From Paraphaeosphaeria minitans (lineage: Eukaryota; Ascomycota; Dothideomycetes; Pleosporales; Didymosphaeriaceae), in contig WJXW01000008.1 of assembly GCA_015832175.1 (NCBI GenBank), positions 2,418,001-2,482,000 of the forward strand: a stretch of DNA of 64,000 nucleotides, given 5' to 3'. The notes beneath the pieces were generated by a model. The model searched no databases. It saw nothing but the letters and a program-made list of their open reading frames with translations, and had not been told where the DNA came from. The position numbers were made by a program, and so were the translations under genes. This document shows positions 1-11,950 of this stretch, piece after piece. How positions within the stretch are numbered: the first letter of the stretch is position 1; every line of letters begins with the position of its first letter.

Positions 1-3000
1 ACTGCGATACCCACTTATAATTACTAATAGGCTGTTAAAGTATATATAACTAGAAGCTATAACTTCTATAATAGTAAAGTACTGTGTAGCCTACTTCTAT
101 AATATATAATAGTAGTTCTATAGCTTCCCTACCTTACTAATTATAAATAGAGGCTTAGACTAGCTAGGGAAGTTCTAAACTACGCTATGTAAATTAACTA
201 GAATAAAATAACTCCTCTCTACAGTATACTACCCCTAGACTAACAGTAGTATAGAGAGGGTAAACTAAGAGGTACTTTTAGTCCTCTATATTATAGTTAA
301 CTTTAAATAGATAGACTAGCTAAACTACCTCTTAGCCTACTAGCTTATATTAAATAATAGAGTATCTACTACTATAGGCCTAAGCCTAAACTTTCTACTT
401 AATAGATATTACGTTAATCTCCTTAAGAGAATCCCCTTACTAGTAGAGTCTACTCACACTCCTACTAGAAGGGTAAAACACTTCCTAGACTACTTTAAGA
501 GAGGGATAGCTTTAGCCTAAGCTACTATTACTTATAGATAGCAGCGCACTATAGAGGCTATAAACTATACTTACTACTCTATAGAGTAATTCTAAGTTAG
601 AAATAAAATATAGTTCTTACTATATAATATAAAAACAAACTAGCTAAAGAAGAAACTTAACTAGCTTAAGGTTAAGTATACTATAATAGCTATACTATCC
701 CTACTTATAGTAATACTAGACCTATTTAGTAATCTCTATAAGACTATCTATATTAACCTCCTTAAGTAAGCGGCAGATAATCCCCTGCCTAGTTAGACCT
801 AGGCTAACGCCTAGCTAGGCCTAGCCCTAGAGCTAGAAGAAGCGGACCTAAACCTATATAAATAGGAAGTAGAGGAGGTCCTATGTATTAAGAACACCTA
901 GGGAAAACAATAATAGGCGCTAGTAAAGTAGACTAGATAGGTATTACTAACTTAGGTGCTAGTTAAAAATATTATAGATACTATAGCTCTAGACCGCTTT
1001 AAGGCCGCCTAGAGGGACTATAGGCATAATAATAGTTCTATCTAGTTTATAGGGAAGAATATATAAACATTATAAAAGAAGCTATAATAGATATTTAAGA
1101 ATTTATTCCCTTACTAACCTAGTAAAGGCGCTATTTATTTAAAAACTACTAAAGGCTATTAGCCTTAGGGTTATAATAACTAAAGCGGCACTAAAGTAAC
1201 ACTAGGTAGAAATAAAGGGGGGCTATAATAACTATATTACTCTTCGCACTAGTAGTAGTAGCACTTAGGAGGGTGCACTAAGCTAGCCCTAGATAAAGGC
1301 TTAGGTAGAGTTACTCTATAAGACTCTTAATATAGGTTAAAGGGTATACGCTATTAGGCTAGGGCCGCTAGGAGGGTAAAGTGGCGTTAGCTAGGAGCTA
1401 TTCTAAGTCGCTCTATAATAGTAGTAAGTAGGTTAGTAGTCTACACTTAGATCTAGGTTATCTTATTTAGGCGCTAGCTTATACTCTCCTTAAATTACTA
1501 GATATAATTTCCTATATTATTTATTCACCCTACTACATTATTAGCTAACAGTACTAGATTCTAATTATAGTTACTACTACACTAGGCTAAAGTTATCTAG
1601 AGTAAAGGTGTCACTAGGGCTATATCTATACTAGGGGGGGCAACTACTATTCTGTTACTATATTAAGGTAGGGGTATAGTAGGGGAGTCTAGTTCCTAGA
1701 TTAGGCTAGAGTTCTTAAGCGCTAAGTTTAGGTACTACTTATACTACTAGGCTAAGTGGTAGAACTCTACTATAAAAGTAAGTAGTGTTCTAGTTATAGG
1801 CTTCTAGAAGTTAGTGCTATACGTTATAGAATTATAGATATATAAATTACTATTAACCTAGCCTTACTCTACGTATTTAATCTAAAGGCGTAGAGCCCGC
1901 CTTAGGCCTAGGTTATTAGTAAAGGGGGCGGAATTGTACTAGTAGGTAGCCTTAGTGTAATAGTAGGCGCTATAGGAGTAGCCCTAGAATAGTTAACAGC
2001 TATATAAATATTAATAATAATCTAGAATATAAGGTTATAGACTTACTCTACGCGCCTAAGCTACCTTAGGCGCCTAATATATTTAATATATATAAGGCCT
2101 ATATTAGGGTTAGCTAGCTTTTTATCTAAACTATCTCCTTAAAGGACTATACTCTTAGTAATATAGAGCTGCTTTAAGGTATAAGTAGAAGTAATAGAGT
2201 TAAGGTAATTAGCTAGTATACGCCTTTTAGAGGTTATAAAGAAGTAAAGGTAATTACTACTATTAGGCTACTATATAGGCGTGTTAAGGCTCTAGAAAAT
2301 CTCTTTTACCTTAGCGTTGTTAATCTCCTCTTTAGTATACGTATAGCTAGGCTTAGTAAGGCGCTAGTTTAGGTTTAAAGGGTTGTTACTACTACTACTA
2401 CTAGGACTAAAGATATCTACTAAGGTAGCGCTACCTTAGAGGCTATTATTAATAATATTAATATTAGTTATAGCTGTAAACAGAACACTAAAAAAGAGGG
2501 CTAGAAAGCTAATAAGAGTATAGGGGCGTATAGCGTAGGAATAAGAGAGGGACTAGATTAGGACTAGAAGAAGGCGAGGATGAAGGTAGTTATAAATAGT
2601 TAAGGAAGTTAGAATAGGCGTAGGTTAGGGTTAGTATAGGAAAAAAAGAGTAGAAAAGGGAAGAAAGAAGGCAGAGTAACGTAGACATAAAAAGACTATA
2701 ATAGTAACACACTGCTAAGGTAATAGATATATAATAATTATATTAGAAAGGGTAGGAGCGCTGTCCTATCGCCTTATAATAATAAGGTGAATAAATAAAC
2801 TGCCTAATAAGGGCCCTCGCCCTAAGGCTGCCTTAGGGCCGCCTCTACACTACTGCCTTACTATAGTATAATACTTCTAAGATTCCTAAGGCTTATCTTG
2901 TAACTATAAGATATTTTAAACTAAGTAAGGTCTAGGGTATATAATAGGCTAGGGCATAGCCCTAGCCTTTAGAAGGATCTTAAGGAAAGGAACTGTCCTA

Positions 3001-3132
3001 AAAAAGTAGACCTACTAAGGAAAACTCTTCTTATAAGCGGCATACCCCCCTATAGAGACTTAATACCTAGAATTTATCCTTTACATTTTGGTACTTACAG
3101 TTCTATTTACTCTCTAAGGCTAGCCTATAACA
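1..3132. other. RIP-damaged stretch, no gene recognised
   Basis: No open frame of useful length and no motif I recognise on either strand. TpA is in large excess and stops occur every few codons, as in the rest of the window. Some stretches still look coding-like when TAG/TAA are read as Gln or Trp, for example about 420-780 and 1010-1400 on the plus strand, and a purine-rich Lys/Arg/Glu-like stretch at about 2470-2700. I saw no second copy of this stretch in the window, unlike almost everything downstream. It may be the decayed 5' part of a repeat whose other copies lie elsewhere. I cannot name a function. Confidence 0.5.
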
Positions 3133-4564
3133 GCTTATAACGTATACGTAGACTTAATTTACTTTTTATTTAATTTACCCTACGTGTAAAGTTTATTAAT
3201 TATACTAGAAAGACTCTAAGGTGTAGTAAGGGGACTACTATAAAACGTGCCTTTAATACCTATTTAGGCTAGATACGATGCAAACTCCTTACTAGCCTAT
3301 ATAATAGGTACCTAGAGTAGTAACTATTATATTTTATTATCTAGAAAACACCTACTATCTCTAACACCTAGTTAATTAACTAGGCTAGCCAGCCTATAGA
3401 CAGATCTAGGTCTCCTCCTAATATATATAGGAACCACGTTAGGTTCCCCTACTAAACGTTTATTTACCCCTAGTTAGTTTTTCTCTAGCTCCCTAGTTGC
3501 TATGCTAATTATATACATAGTAAACCTATATTAGAAGGCACTAGCCACGCCTTTTAGAGCAGCCTATTAAGAGAGAGAGCTAGACTTCTTTTAATATAGA
3601 ATAGAAGAGGCTAGGAAGAGAAGAGGTAAGATCTTTAAAAAAGAGATACTAGCTTGTCTTAAAAACTAGAGACTTTACTATATAGCTTACTTTGTTAAAC
3701 AGAAGCACTTTAACTATAGCTAGGATTAATGTGCCATTATTACTAGATAAAAGATAATCTACTTAGAGAACACTGTTATGTCCTATCGCGTTTAAATAGG
3801 AAACAAATAGGGTAAAGGTAATTACTAGACCTACCTTCTCCTAGTAAATTACTGCCCTAGGTGGCTTATACTAGAATCTAACTAGGTTTAAATAGAACTA
3901 TTAAAAGACGCTTTATATATTAACAAATTTGCTATTTAAGATACGTAGGCAATCCTATAAGATAAGTGCCTAAAGGGGAAAGAGCTATAGAGTTATAATA
4001 TTAAAGTAATTAAGGGTAAGGACTAGAATCCTAAGAGTACTAATGTATTCTAGCAACACTTTATTAGTGTTATTAATTTTAGTAATAACTATAAGGCGGG
4101 AAGGATTATTCTTAGCCTTAACTAGCTAACGTAGACCTACTATATATCTAAGCGCTATACAGAGTTATAGTAGAACTACCCTAGCTAGCGAGCTAGTGGA
4201 ACCCCTTCTATAATACTAATTTAAATATAATATAGACATAATAATAGAAGGTTTAAAGCAGGTAACGCATACTATAGAACTAAGAGAAATATAAGAATCT
4301 ATATCTATTACATAGGGCATAAGTAAGGTAAATTAGAAGGAGAGGCTGTCTTATAAACATATTAGGGTTTAAAATAGAATAGAAGAGCGTTAGGCATACA
4401 TCTAGTGTAAGCAGGAGTATATTCACGACCCCTAGTAATAGTAATTAAATGCGTTACAAAAGGAAGTAATACTAAGCTAGAAAAACTACTTTTAAGGTGT
4501 AAATATATCTACTAGGCTTAGCTGCAGTAAGTGAGCTAATATAAGCTTAGTATCGCCTTCGCCC
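3133..4564 (+). pseudogene. Segment C, partial extra copy (unknown protein, RIP-damaged)
   Basis: This stretch aligns without length change to 15877-17308 (offset 12744) and to 48962-50393. Similarity starts at the shared word gcttataacgtata and stops after ccttcgccc, where element A begins. The best plus-strand reading gives a hydrophilic protein-like sequence with many former Gln codons (now TAG). It includes a stretch reading roughly FAIQDTWAILQDKCLKG near 3930-3975 and ASGTPS near 4190-4205. I do not recognise the family. In block B the same segment follows directly on the RecQ-like helicase, so it could be a separate downstream gene of that unit. Here it stands alone between unrelated sequence and element A. 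Confidence 0.6.
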
Positions 4565-4640
4565 TATCTAAGAGAAAGAGGCGTTAGTGGTTATAGACGC
4601 GCTAAGATTGGCTTAGCGTTAGGGTTAGAGTTAACAAATT
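4565..4640 (+). other. Left end of element A with tRNA-like D-arm and hairpin
   Basis: Just inside the left end lies GCGT-TAGTGGTCACAG-ACGC, which can fold as a four-pair D-stem with a D-loop holding AGTGGTCA. It is followed by CGCTAAG-ATTAG-CTTAGCG, a seven-pair hairpin where an anticodon arm would sit. In this copy some bases are changed (gtggttatag, agattggctt); the clearer versions are at 35469 and 41799. The putative anticodon loop is too short and I see no convincing B box or acceptor partner, so this is not an intact tRNA gene. A tRNA-derived head is possible. Confidence 0.3.
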
Positions 4641-4799
4641 AGGTAGAATTTAATACTAGAAACGCGTTGGACTAGGGGCAGAAATAATCCTATTCCCTAG
4701 CTATTTCTATTTCTTTCTTATTCTAATTCATCTTAACGTAACCTCTTATACTAATCTACTATCTCTTATTCACAAAATAGGATAGTGGTGGCGTAGGGT

Positions 4800-7700
4800 T
4801 TAGCTATTACTTTTTACTACTAATTTGCGATAGAGTTCTACTAGGACGCTTAAGCTTCTGCGTTAAGCCTAGCTAATAGAGTACTAACATTACTATATTA
4901 ATAGAACTCTTAGTAGTAATAGTAACTAGTAGGAGAAAACTTAGCGCAAGCTAATATACAAAAGTATATTTATTTTATTAAGAAGTATAGCGTGCTTTAC
5001 TATAGCGAGCATAAAGCTAGTATAGAAAATCTTAATATATATCTCTGTTAAAAGCATAGTGTACTAGTTAATAAATAGAGGAAATTTATTAAAAGCTGCG
5101 CTCTTTTAAAAAAATAAGGGCTAGGTAGTGTTACACTACTAGACGCTAGTAGACTACTAATCTAGGTTCTAGAAGCGCTGTTAGATAGCTTCTAATATAA
5201 GTAGCTAGTATACAGCTATCTTACGCGAAATAAGGGCTAGATATAACTACACTATAATAGTTATAGGTTAGCGTTTAAGACAGGATTAGATGCGCTCTAC
5301 TAGAAAGTAAAAATATAGTCTTTCTTCCCCACTTTAGGATAGTAGCGGTACTTTATAGTTTACGTCCCTAATATAGCGGACAGCAGAGCAGACGCTAGGG
5401 TACATAAAGAAGAGGTAAAAGACATTCTAGTAGAGTATATATAAACGTAGGAGGAGAGGAAGCAGTAAGAGTAGGTAATAGATGTAAAAGTTATAAAGAT
5501 AGATAAGACAGGCTAGTAGAAGTTTACAAAGTGGCTAGAGTACTTTATAAACTATAACTACGTACACCTTGCCTACGCAATCTAGCTACTACGCTAGAAT
5601 AAGCCTAAGCTACAGAAGGCCGCGTAGGCTATAAAGTAGCTAGTAGAGTAGAGCGTCTAAGGGCTATTCTTACTACTACATAAAACCTAATAATAGGTAA
5701 AGAGTGCGTAGGCTAATAAGATCTACTAGCAGCCAATAGCCTAACTATAGAACCTAGAGAGCTAGGCGCGCTATACTAGATATATTATAATATTTATATA
5801 TTATGTCCTACGTATTATTACCACTAAAGAAGTAGATAAGGAGAGTAAGAATATAGAGAGTAGTAAGGGCAGTAGCACTAATAATAGTAGTAATAGTAAC
5901 AGTAGTAGTAGTAGTAACTATAGTAATAAGAGCCCACCTAAGGCCTATATAAGTTACTAAGTTAAAGTTAATCCTATAAAGGACGCGTAGGAGATGTTCC
6001 TATAGAAAGAGGACTAAAAGCTACTAGCCACTATACTCTAGGAGGCCCTAGATAGTAATAATAAAGCTAGCCACATTATCCTAGTGCGCTAGATGCTTAG
6101 TACGTTTATTATAATAACCTATATCTATAGTCTATTTAAGAGCAGGCTTATTCACTTTACTACTATACTTAGGTTTAATTTAGAGACACGTTAACTGCGC
6201 ACTACAAAGAACTATTTGTATCTAGTGGCTAGAATAGTGTACTACGTTTAAGTAATTAGTGTTAAACACCTACTTTCGCCCACGCAACAGGAACAGCAGG
6301 GCTTAGTAGAATATAACTACTATTTTAACCTAAGAAAGCGCTTCCTAGCAGACAGGTCCTTTAGCCTAATAAGCTAGCTGCTTAGTCTGCTGGCCTATAG
6401 TAAGTTTATTAGCATAAATACTGGCAACGCAGACAACACCTTCTAGTTAGAAGATAAAAAGATCTTCTACCTTAATAGTAGACTTATTATTATACACTAT
6501 TTCTAGCTAATAGCCTAAGAACTATTAACTAAGCTAAAGAACCTACTCTAGGGTAAGCTACTCTAGGTCTATAGTTCTAGTTAGCGTTTCTTAATCTAGC
6601 TTAACCTAATTCAGGACGATATTATGTACACATAACGCGGCATGTCCTTTATTACGCATAGGAATAACGGCCTAGAGAATGGCTTATAATAGATACTTGA
6701 ATAGATAATATAGGATAAGTAGGGTTAGAAGCTCTACTCTAGAGATAGAACTTAGAATGTTATATACGTAAAGCTATACCTACGTAGTGTTAAGCGCTTT
6801 AAGGAGCTAGAGCTTACTAATCTCTATATTAACAAAGAAATACTAGGTTAGGACACTAAGATTATGTTAATGTGGTTCTGTAACAGAGCACTATAGGACT
6901 ATAACCTCTTTGTAATAAATAAATAGATTATAATAGTAGTCTATTACTATAAGTTATAGTCGCAGTTTAACAAGCCTAAGATTATCTTAAGATTCCTACC
7001 CTTATAGCTCTTATAGGTGCTTATTATATATCTAGCGTACGTGCAGCTGTTTAAAGAGTACCTAACTATAGAGGTGCTAGACAGCAGCTTTACTAACTAC
7101 CTATAGGCTAATAAGCAGGGTTTATAGCACATAAATTACTTAACGTAGGTGCTAAAGCGCAAGATAGGTAAGCACCTAAAAGTAGCACTAAACACGCTTA
7201 ACTACTAACACACAGTAGTAGGGATTAGGTAGAAAGTAGTTAGGAATGTGTTTAGGCAGGGTTACTAAGACGAGGTAAGTAAGATTAAAGAGCCTAAGGT
7301 TAATAAGGATAGTAAGAGCCTATTAGAGCTATAGAGTGTATAGACAACTAAGATTGGCCTAGCTAACTATAGCGTGCCTATTAATATTGTAAAGTATCTT
7401 AGTATACGTTTAATTAAGACCTTCTAGCCGCTTAGTTAGCGCTGGTATAAGTTTCTAGGTGTAGATAGGCACAAGGTATAACCTAGTACAGCTAAAAAGC
7501 AGTAATAGGAAGAAGAAAGAGATAGTTAAAATAAAAAAAGAGATAATCTTACTATAGTCGTGCTGTAGAAAAAAACTAAACTAGGGAGTGTTACTATAAG
7601 TGCGATGTCTAGAGCAATATAGTAGGCACTTAGCTAGGCTACTATATTATTTAAGTTAGATAAGTAGGAATAGGCTATATTTGCTATAGTAAATAGTTAG

Positions 7701-9245
7701 ACACTACTAGTAGTCGTGCTCCCTATAGGTGGAGGCAAGAGTCTACTATTTATAGTGCTAGCCTACCTTAACTATGCTAGCGTAACTATAGTTATAGTAC
7801 TATTCCGCGCACTAATTAAAAACCTAGTAATATATATCTACGCACGCAGTATTAACTGCGTAGAATAGGTTAACTATAAAACAAACCTAGCCTCTGTTAT
7901 ACTAGTTAGTGCTAATATCGCTAGCAGTATAGGGTTCCTAAAGTATACTAGCTCGCTAAAGAATAAGAAGCAGCTATAGTAGGTAGTAATTAATAAGTGC
8001 TATTTTATTATTACCTCTAGCTATTAGTAGCTAAAGCTAGTAAAGCTATAGAATCTATACGTGCTTACATGCCTAATTATACTACTAATAGTAACGCTAC
8101 TACCTATGCTAAAGAGGGTATTAGGTAGAAGCATGTTAATTTAAGCTACCACCTATATTTAGGCTAGCATAGTGCGGCCTAACATCTAGTATTACGTATT
8201 ATAGTGTAGGCAAGGTAAGGCTATAAAGGCAGCACTAGCTATATATTAACAGTAGTAGGAATAACTATAGGGTAGCTAGAAAGGCGTTATCTACTACTAT
8301 AGTAGGACTGTATACAAAGTGCTAATAGGGGCGCTAGGCTATAAGTACTACTACACTAGTAAGTTAAATTAAACCAAAATCCTTACTAGCTAGCTAGATA
8401 AAGATAGGCTTATTATAGTAATATTAGCGCTTAGTACTAGGGTTAACTTTCCTAGTATTATATTTGTCTTATACGTAGGTATACTATAGAGCATAATTAA
8501 CTACTACTAAAAGAGTAGGCGTATAGGACGTAGCAGTAAGGTAGCAGACTTAGTTATTATTATTAAGCTAGATAAGGTGGAGAGGCGAATCCAAAAAAGT
8601 AGAGTATTAGTAGATATATACGTAATAGGCATGTTTATTAAGAGTAAAGGCTACTAGCGTAGGAAAATAAGTAAGTATATAGATAGGTAGTAGGTAGTGT
8701 ATAGTAATATAAACTTAGCTAGGTGCAATTAATGCAGTAAGGGCTAAATTAAGTGGCAGTAGGCCTAGTTACTCACAGTAAGTAAGTGGCAAAAGGTAGA
8801 GACAAGCATGGACGAGCTGTAGGCCAAGTGTGCGATATACTAGGTGCTAGGGCAAGTAGGCTAGTAAGAGTATAGAATAATACTGTACATAGCGCAGCCC
8901 ATAATAATAGAAAGGGACATAGACAAGTTCTAGTAAGGAGTACACAACACTAGGAACTACCACAGCTATTAAAGGTGCTAGATAAGCCAGAAGTAATATA
9001 TAATAGGGTAGGACGTCGCGAACTTATACTAGTAGCTAAACATTATAATTCCTATAGCTAGGGCAGTAATAGGGATTGCAGATAGGCTTAAGATTATTTA
9101 GTAGTGTAGGTTCTAGAATAAGTGCGAGGTTTTATACCAGGCATACTAGGTATGGCTTAGACAGTGCTATTATAAACGTATCTAGAGTAAATTTCTTAGT
9201 AATACAATAGTAGTAGCTATAAGAGTTATTATAAAACTTAAAGAG
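4800..9245 (+). pseudogene. OrsD/DUF3505 zinc-finger RecQ-like helicase (telomere-linked-helicase type), RIP-inactivated
   Basis: Reading RIP stops as Gln/Trp gives one long plus-strand frame. An N-terminal C2H2-like unit of the OrsD type lies at about 4980-5110 (EHKASIENLNI then a former HLCQKH). A Ser/Asn-rich tract follows at 5870-5935. The Walker A motif is intact at 7728-7742 (GGGKS). Motif II at 7992-8003 now reads N-K-C-Y, which three transitions derive from D-E-C-H. Motifs V-VI at about 8430-8540 read like STRVNFPSIIFVL, then a former QESGRIGRSG. A Cys-containing C-terminal part runs to about 9245. This order matches fungal subtelomeric RecQ helicases, which unwind DNA at telomere-proximal repeats. 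Dozens of stops make it a dead gene. The start codon is uncertain. Confidence 0.75.
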
Positions 9246-9249
9246 AAAA

Positions 9250-9782
9250 ATTAGGCCTAGAATATAGTACTTTACTTCTATTTTTTAAAAAATCTCACTT
9301 TGTACATATTATAGTAGAGTTAGCCTATCTATTATAGATTTTATTTTACTTTACTATATATTAGTATAATAGGATGTAAGTTTTAGAAATTATAGAAAAA
9401 ATAGAAACTAGAGTCTTCTAGAAGAGTTTAGGAATTGTATAAAATAAGTAAATTTCTAAAAACCTAAGTACTAGTATTGATACTATCTTATAACTTATTA
9501 GAATTTAATAAAATTATAATTAAACTATATTTCTACTTTTTTATAAACTTTACCACTAGTTATTAAATAGTAGTATACTTTTTTATATACTTATAATAAT
9601 TTTTACTTATTTAGTAATCATAAGTTTTACTTTAAATAGTTTATACTAATAGTATTATATAACTACTAGAGTGAAACTAAATTTAATTTTATATTAATAA
9701 TTTATATTTCTATTAAAAAGAGAATATAAAAGAAATTATTAAAGTAGTAGTATTTATAAGTAGAAGTAGGACTTATAAATAC
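9250..9782. other. AT-rich 3' part of element A
   Basis: Very AT-rich and non-coding. It matches 40154-40686 almost base for base, including the words taagttttagaaattatag and tttataagtagaagtagg. Being less altered than the coding part, it may have been poor in RIP targets. It probably represents the 3' untranslated and flanking part of the element. Confidence 0.6.
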
Positions 9783-9823
9783 TATCCAAGAGGAAGAGGC
9801 GTTAGTGGTCACAGACGCGCTAA
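9783..9823 (+). repeat. 41-bp left-end remnant of element A
   Basis: It begins TATCCAAGAGGAAGAGG and follows element A through GACGCGCTAA. It then breaks off, and block B begins with TATTATTAGG. It lies head-to-tail directly behind element A copy 1. It includes the tRNA-like D-arm but not the second half of the hairpin. The break after CTAA is matched by the break after CTAA in the longer A fragment at 41799-42842. Confidence 0.8.
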
Positions 9824-9902
9824 TATTATTAGGACTAAGGATTTGAATCTAGTATCGTCTGTGCGCTGGTACGTGCGCACTGGCGCTAGTCTATAAACGG
9901 CT

Positions 9903-10023
9903 AGCCTACTAACGCGCTATCTCGCGCATTAATATACTATTTTAACGCACTATCCTGCGCACTAACGCACTATCTTAACGTACTATCCTATACACCAACG
10001 CACTATCTTAACGCGCCATTATA
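9903..10023. repeat. 33-bp CpG-rich tandem repeat
   Basis: Short repeats of the type aacgcactatcttaacgcg, alternating with ctatcctgcgcactaacg, give a period of about 33 bp. Unit 2 (42922-43107) is 66 bp longer here, exactly two periods. The CpG content is high compared with the surrounding RIP-damaged DNA. No coding potential. Confidence 0.7.
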
Positions 10024-10500
10024 CGCATTAATTTATAATTTACTATTTTAACCTTACACCCCTATTTATCTAGTAAGTGTAATTTCTGGCTAACTATCCT
10101 AACTGCAACTTTTAACTACACGACTATATAACTTTACCTATGAACTATAAGCCTACCCTTTCACCTATATAGGGGACTTTTACACATGTGGGCTGCAAGG
10201 ACTCCTCGCAGCACTACTAGGGGGTAGTTATAAAAGTTTATAGCACTATTATTATTAGGGCGAAAACTTTATTAAGAAGCCCTAAGGAATCGCACTATCT
10301 GTAGGTTATGCTAAGCCACTAAACAATTTCAACCCTATACTAGGACTGAAATTAGCACAACGTAGAATTATAGATTACATAAACCTTTCTTAAGTACCCC
10401 TAATTAGTAAATATAACCCTCTTAAGTGTCACCTAGCTATTATACAAATTGTTAACATCCCCTAGGAGCCGCTAACTACTTACTAGTTAGAAACCTGTGA
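10024..10500. other. Intergenic stretch, nothing recognised
   Basis: Non-coding by inspection. It includes a better preserved part at about 10160-10300 (aggggac, ctgcaaggactcc, agggggtag) that is nearly unchanged in unit 2 at 43245-43385. It could hold the 3' flank of the minus-strand gene that follows. I see no RNA gene in it. Confidence 0.4.
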
Positions 10501-11700
10501 TTAAATTATAATACGCTAGATTCTTATCTAAAAGTATCTCTAGGAGTAAGGGCTCTAGTAGCTCTAGATCTAATATACACGCCTTATACGTTTCTGCTAT
10601 AGCTATCGCGCTTTTAAAGACAGTATTATTATATTATATAACTATATCTATCTATTACTAGAGCTGCGTAACTGTTATGCCTTATTTAATATAGGTGTTA
10701 GATATAGAGTTCCTTAGTAGTATTATAAACACGCTTACACTAAACTTTGCCTTAAGTAGATACTATTATCTCCCTACATCTAAGCACTAACTAAATTCTC
10801 TCTACGCTATAGGATGCGTTTCTTTAGTTAGTTCCTCCTCTTCTATTGTGCTAAATTCTTAAGTGAATAAAAGTTTTTTTATAATAGACGCGTATTTTTT
10901 CCCTCTTCTACTAGATAGCATCTTTCTTTTTCGTACTAGGCCCTCTAATAATTTAAACTCTAACTATAGTGCTGCCTATATCTAGCGCTGCTGCATCTTA
11001 CTTATAATACTAACTACTTATCCCTATCTTACACTCTTATATAGCGAATAAAACCTTTTAGTCTTAAACTATGTAAAACTATATTCTATAAAACTAGCAC
11101 TAGAGTGTTGCAATAATACTATACTACTCTCTAGTATAGTGTTAACTATAGTACTGTTACCCTCTTTATATTTAACTATATCTAGTAGTCTCTCTACCTT
11201 TTCTCTAAATAACTATAGGCCCTATGTGTGCTTTATCCTCTATACCTGTAACACTATTTTCTAATCACGTAGACACTTAGCCGCACTTATAGTAACTGCT
11301 TAGCTTATTATCCCTTCCCTAATAGTAGCGCCTACTCTTAGTAGTTTTTTTGCAAATATATAGTAACGTGCCTTTTCTCTATTATTTTCTAATAACTCCG
11401 CCTCCTCTATGTATTATATATATAGCACAACTTCTATTATTATGTCCACTAGCTAACGCTTTAGCTTTTAATTTCTATCCTCTACTAAATAGCTAGTCGC
11501 TTTTAACGTGTAATTTTATTTTAGAGGCGTTTTTAGGGCCTCTATTTAAGTGTTTTCCTCCTTACCTAACTCTTCCTTACTATTACTTTAGCGCGCTTAG
11601 TTCCTATAGACAGAGTGTAAGAAGTGAAAAAATTCTTCCTTTTCTACTTATTTATATATCTATCACACTGCAGACTTAGGTAAGCTACACAGAAATGCCT
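10500..11700 (-). pseudogene. Coiled-coil-like protein of unknown function, RIP-damaged
   Basis: Read on the minus strand, with TAG/TAA taken as Gln, one frame stays protein-like for about 380 codons. It is rich in Leu, Glu, Lys and Arg. Recognisable pieces include YIEEAELLENN at about 11390-11420, EKVERLLDIVKYKEG at about 11160-11205, and LEPLLLEILLDKNLA near 10520-10560. The spacing of Leu and charged residues suggests helical or coiled-coil structure. It is divergent from the RecQ-like helicase gene that starts about 250 bases to the right, so the two may have shared a promoter region. I do not recognise the family. Confidence 0.5.
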
Positions 11701-11950
11701 TAGTAGAAGGACCTCTTCTCTGTAGAACTAAACACTATATAGGCTTCTAATTGTGAACTTGTTTATATGCGTCTTATATAAGGGAGGGAATTAGACTACT
11801 ATTATCCTAAAGCACCTTAGCTAGCAAGATTAAAAAACAGTAGGCTATAGTGTAATGTAGTGTTTATATAACCTAGGATAATAAACATTACCTAGTGTTT
11901 CTTATCTCCCCTTAGCACCGAAGTTTAGCCAACTCATTTTAACCATAGAC
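11700..11950. promoter_or_regulatory. Divergent intergenic region, possible shared promoter
   Basis: It lies between the minus-strand coiled-coil-like gene and the plus-strand helicase gene. No specific binding site could be recognised, and RIP would have destroyed short motifs. The regulatory role is inferred only from the gene orientation. Confidence 0.25.

Larger units (their letters stand above)
4565..9782 (+). mobile_element. Element A, copy 1 (OrsD/RecQ-helicase repeat)
   Basis: A repeat of about 5.2 kb, matched over its whole length by 35469-40688 at a constant offset of 30904, so I detect no net length change between the copies. Its left end, TATCYAAGAGGAAGAGG, is found at four places (4565, 9783, 35469, 41799), each time next to different DNA, so this end is well defined. 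The right end is less certain: this copy stops at the next A left end, while copy 2 runs on into other AT-rich sequence after the shared aaatacta. I saw no terminal inverted repeat or clear target-site duplication. It could be a transposon or a subtelomeric helicase repeat. Confidence 0.65.

Noticed and set aside
1..3132. Decayed gag/pol retrotransposon
   Set aside because: Some Lys/Arg-rich and Gln-rich readings are gag-like, but no zinc knuckle, protease, reverse transcriptase or integrase motif could be recognised.
4615..4640. gttagggttag words, resembling telomere repeats TTAGGG
   Set aside because: Only about one and a half imperfect units occur at each A left end, with no array. They do not show a telomere, though they could be a relic.
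4565..9782. Helitron identity for element A
   Set aside because: Its helicase motifs are of the RecQ/OrsD type. I saw no Rep domain, and the candidate ends lack a clear CTRR 3' end with hairpin.
9840..9862. GGATTTGAATCTAG, resembling an inverted tRNA B box
   Set aside because: The combined copies give a fair B-box match on the minus strand, but no acceptor stem, D-arm or anticodon arm fits at the right spacing.
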